A DNA stretch of 30,683 bases from an uncultured Lachnospiraceae bacterium (GTDB lineage Bacteria > Bacillota > Clostridia > Lachnospirales > Lachnospiraceae): contig CAJTSB010000030.1 of NCBI GenBank assembly GCA_910578825.1, positions 1 through 30,683 on the forward strand, given 5' to 3'. Within the stretch, counting starts at the first letter, position 1, and every line of letters starts with the position of its first letter. Made by a program: the position numbers and the translations under genes. Positions 30,419-30,683 of this stretch are shown here, one piece after another. The notes below the pieces were generated by a model. The model saw only the letters and a list, made by a program, of their open reading frames with translations, was not told the origin of the DNA and searched no databases.

Positions 30419-30683
30419 CCTCCTCATGCTATTTTACTTTATTGGCTCCAGTACGAAGCATCAGGGCTCCTCCCAGCTACGCTGGGTCCCTCCTCATGCT
30501 ATTTTACTTTATTGGCTCCAGTACGAAGCATCAGGGCTCCTCCCAGCTACGCTGGGTCCCTCCTCATGCTATTTTACTTTATTGGCTCCAGTACGAAGCA
30601 TCAGGGCTCCTCCCAGCTACGCTGGGTCCCTCCTCATGCTATTTTACTTTATTGGCTCCAGTACGAAGCATCAGGGCTCCTCC
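30419..30683. repeat. 70-base perfect tandem repeat, at least 3.7 copies, running out of the window
   Basis: Units begin at 30421, 30491, 30561 and 30631 (TCCTCATGCT...); the three full units are identical and the fourth is cut by the window end. Each unit carries an inverted repeat, CCCAGC-TAC-GCTGGG. There are no spacers, so it is not a CRISPR array. It lies directly in the promoter/leader region of the AraC-type gene and supplies part of its ribosome-binding site (30419-30423). The number of copies in the genome cannot be known from here. Confidence 0.95.

Noticed and set aside
30419..30683. CRISPR array
   Set aside because: The 70-base units are identical and contiguous, with no unique spacers.

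Overview
The window looks like a chromosomal segment from an anaerobic Clostridia member, most likely Lachnospiraceae. The basis is family content (DUF1836 and DUF4366 proteins, a TrpR-like YerC regulator, PyrB with PyrI, BspA/InlB-type surface proteins) and strong AGGAGG ribosome-binding sites. This placement is inference from families, not from a database search.

Layout. (1) Positions 1-2511 are AT-rich and look mobile: a secreted Ig-like protein, then a 475-base gap with nested stem-loops that resemble an oriT, then a MOBV (Mob/Pre) relaxase. No recombinase is in view, so the element is partial or decayed. (2) 2613-10531 is ordinary chromosome: rlmD (apparently frameshifted near its 3' end), a DUF4366 membrane protein, the pcrA helicase, a DUF1836 regulator, a possible small RNA, a YerC-type regulator, a PHP-domain phosphatase and an orphan NMT1-type binding lipoprotein. 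(3) 10641-21904, all on the minus strand, is the most interesting part: a compact Tad-like secretion/pilus locus. In transcription order it has a Flp-like micro-pilin, a TadA/CpaF ATPase, a TadB-TadC-like fusion membrane protein, a TadE-like pseudopilin, two further micro-pilins of 35 and 46 residues, a 1256-residue InlB-repeat protein, an 866-residue BspA-like leucine-rich-repeat protein and two single-span exported proteins carrying small Ig-like or InlB-like modules. Three back-to-back perfect inverted repeats lie upstream of the first pilin gene. (4) 22230-29078 is housekeeping: an Mrp/NBP35-type Fe-S ATPase, a lipoprotein, a CmpB-family membrane protein, a PH-domain protein, pyrBI, a two-component system and a zinc-ribbon membrane protein. 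(5) 29131-30683 holds the RNase P RNA gene, an AraC regulator, and a 70-base perfect tandem repeat running out of the window directly upstream of that regulator.

How the parts work together. The Tad-like ATPase and fusion membrane protein would power assembly of the micro-pilins and pseudopilin. The large surface proteins downstream are the likely displayed or exported partners. No prepilin peptidase, secretin-like or TadZ-like gene is present, and the three micro-pilins look leaderless, so this may be a minimal variant of the machinery. pyrB and pyrI are translationally coupled and encode aspartate transcarbamoylase. The histidine kinase and response regulator overlap and form a pair whose target cannot be told from the sequence.
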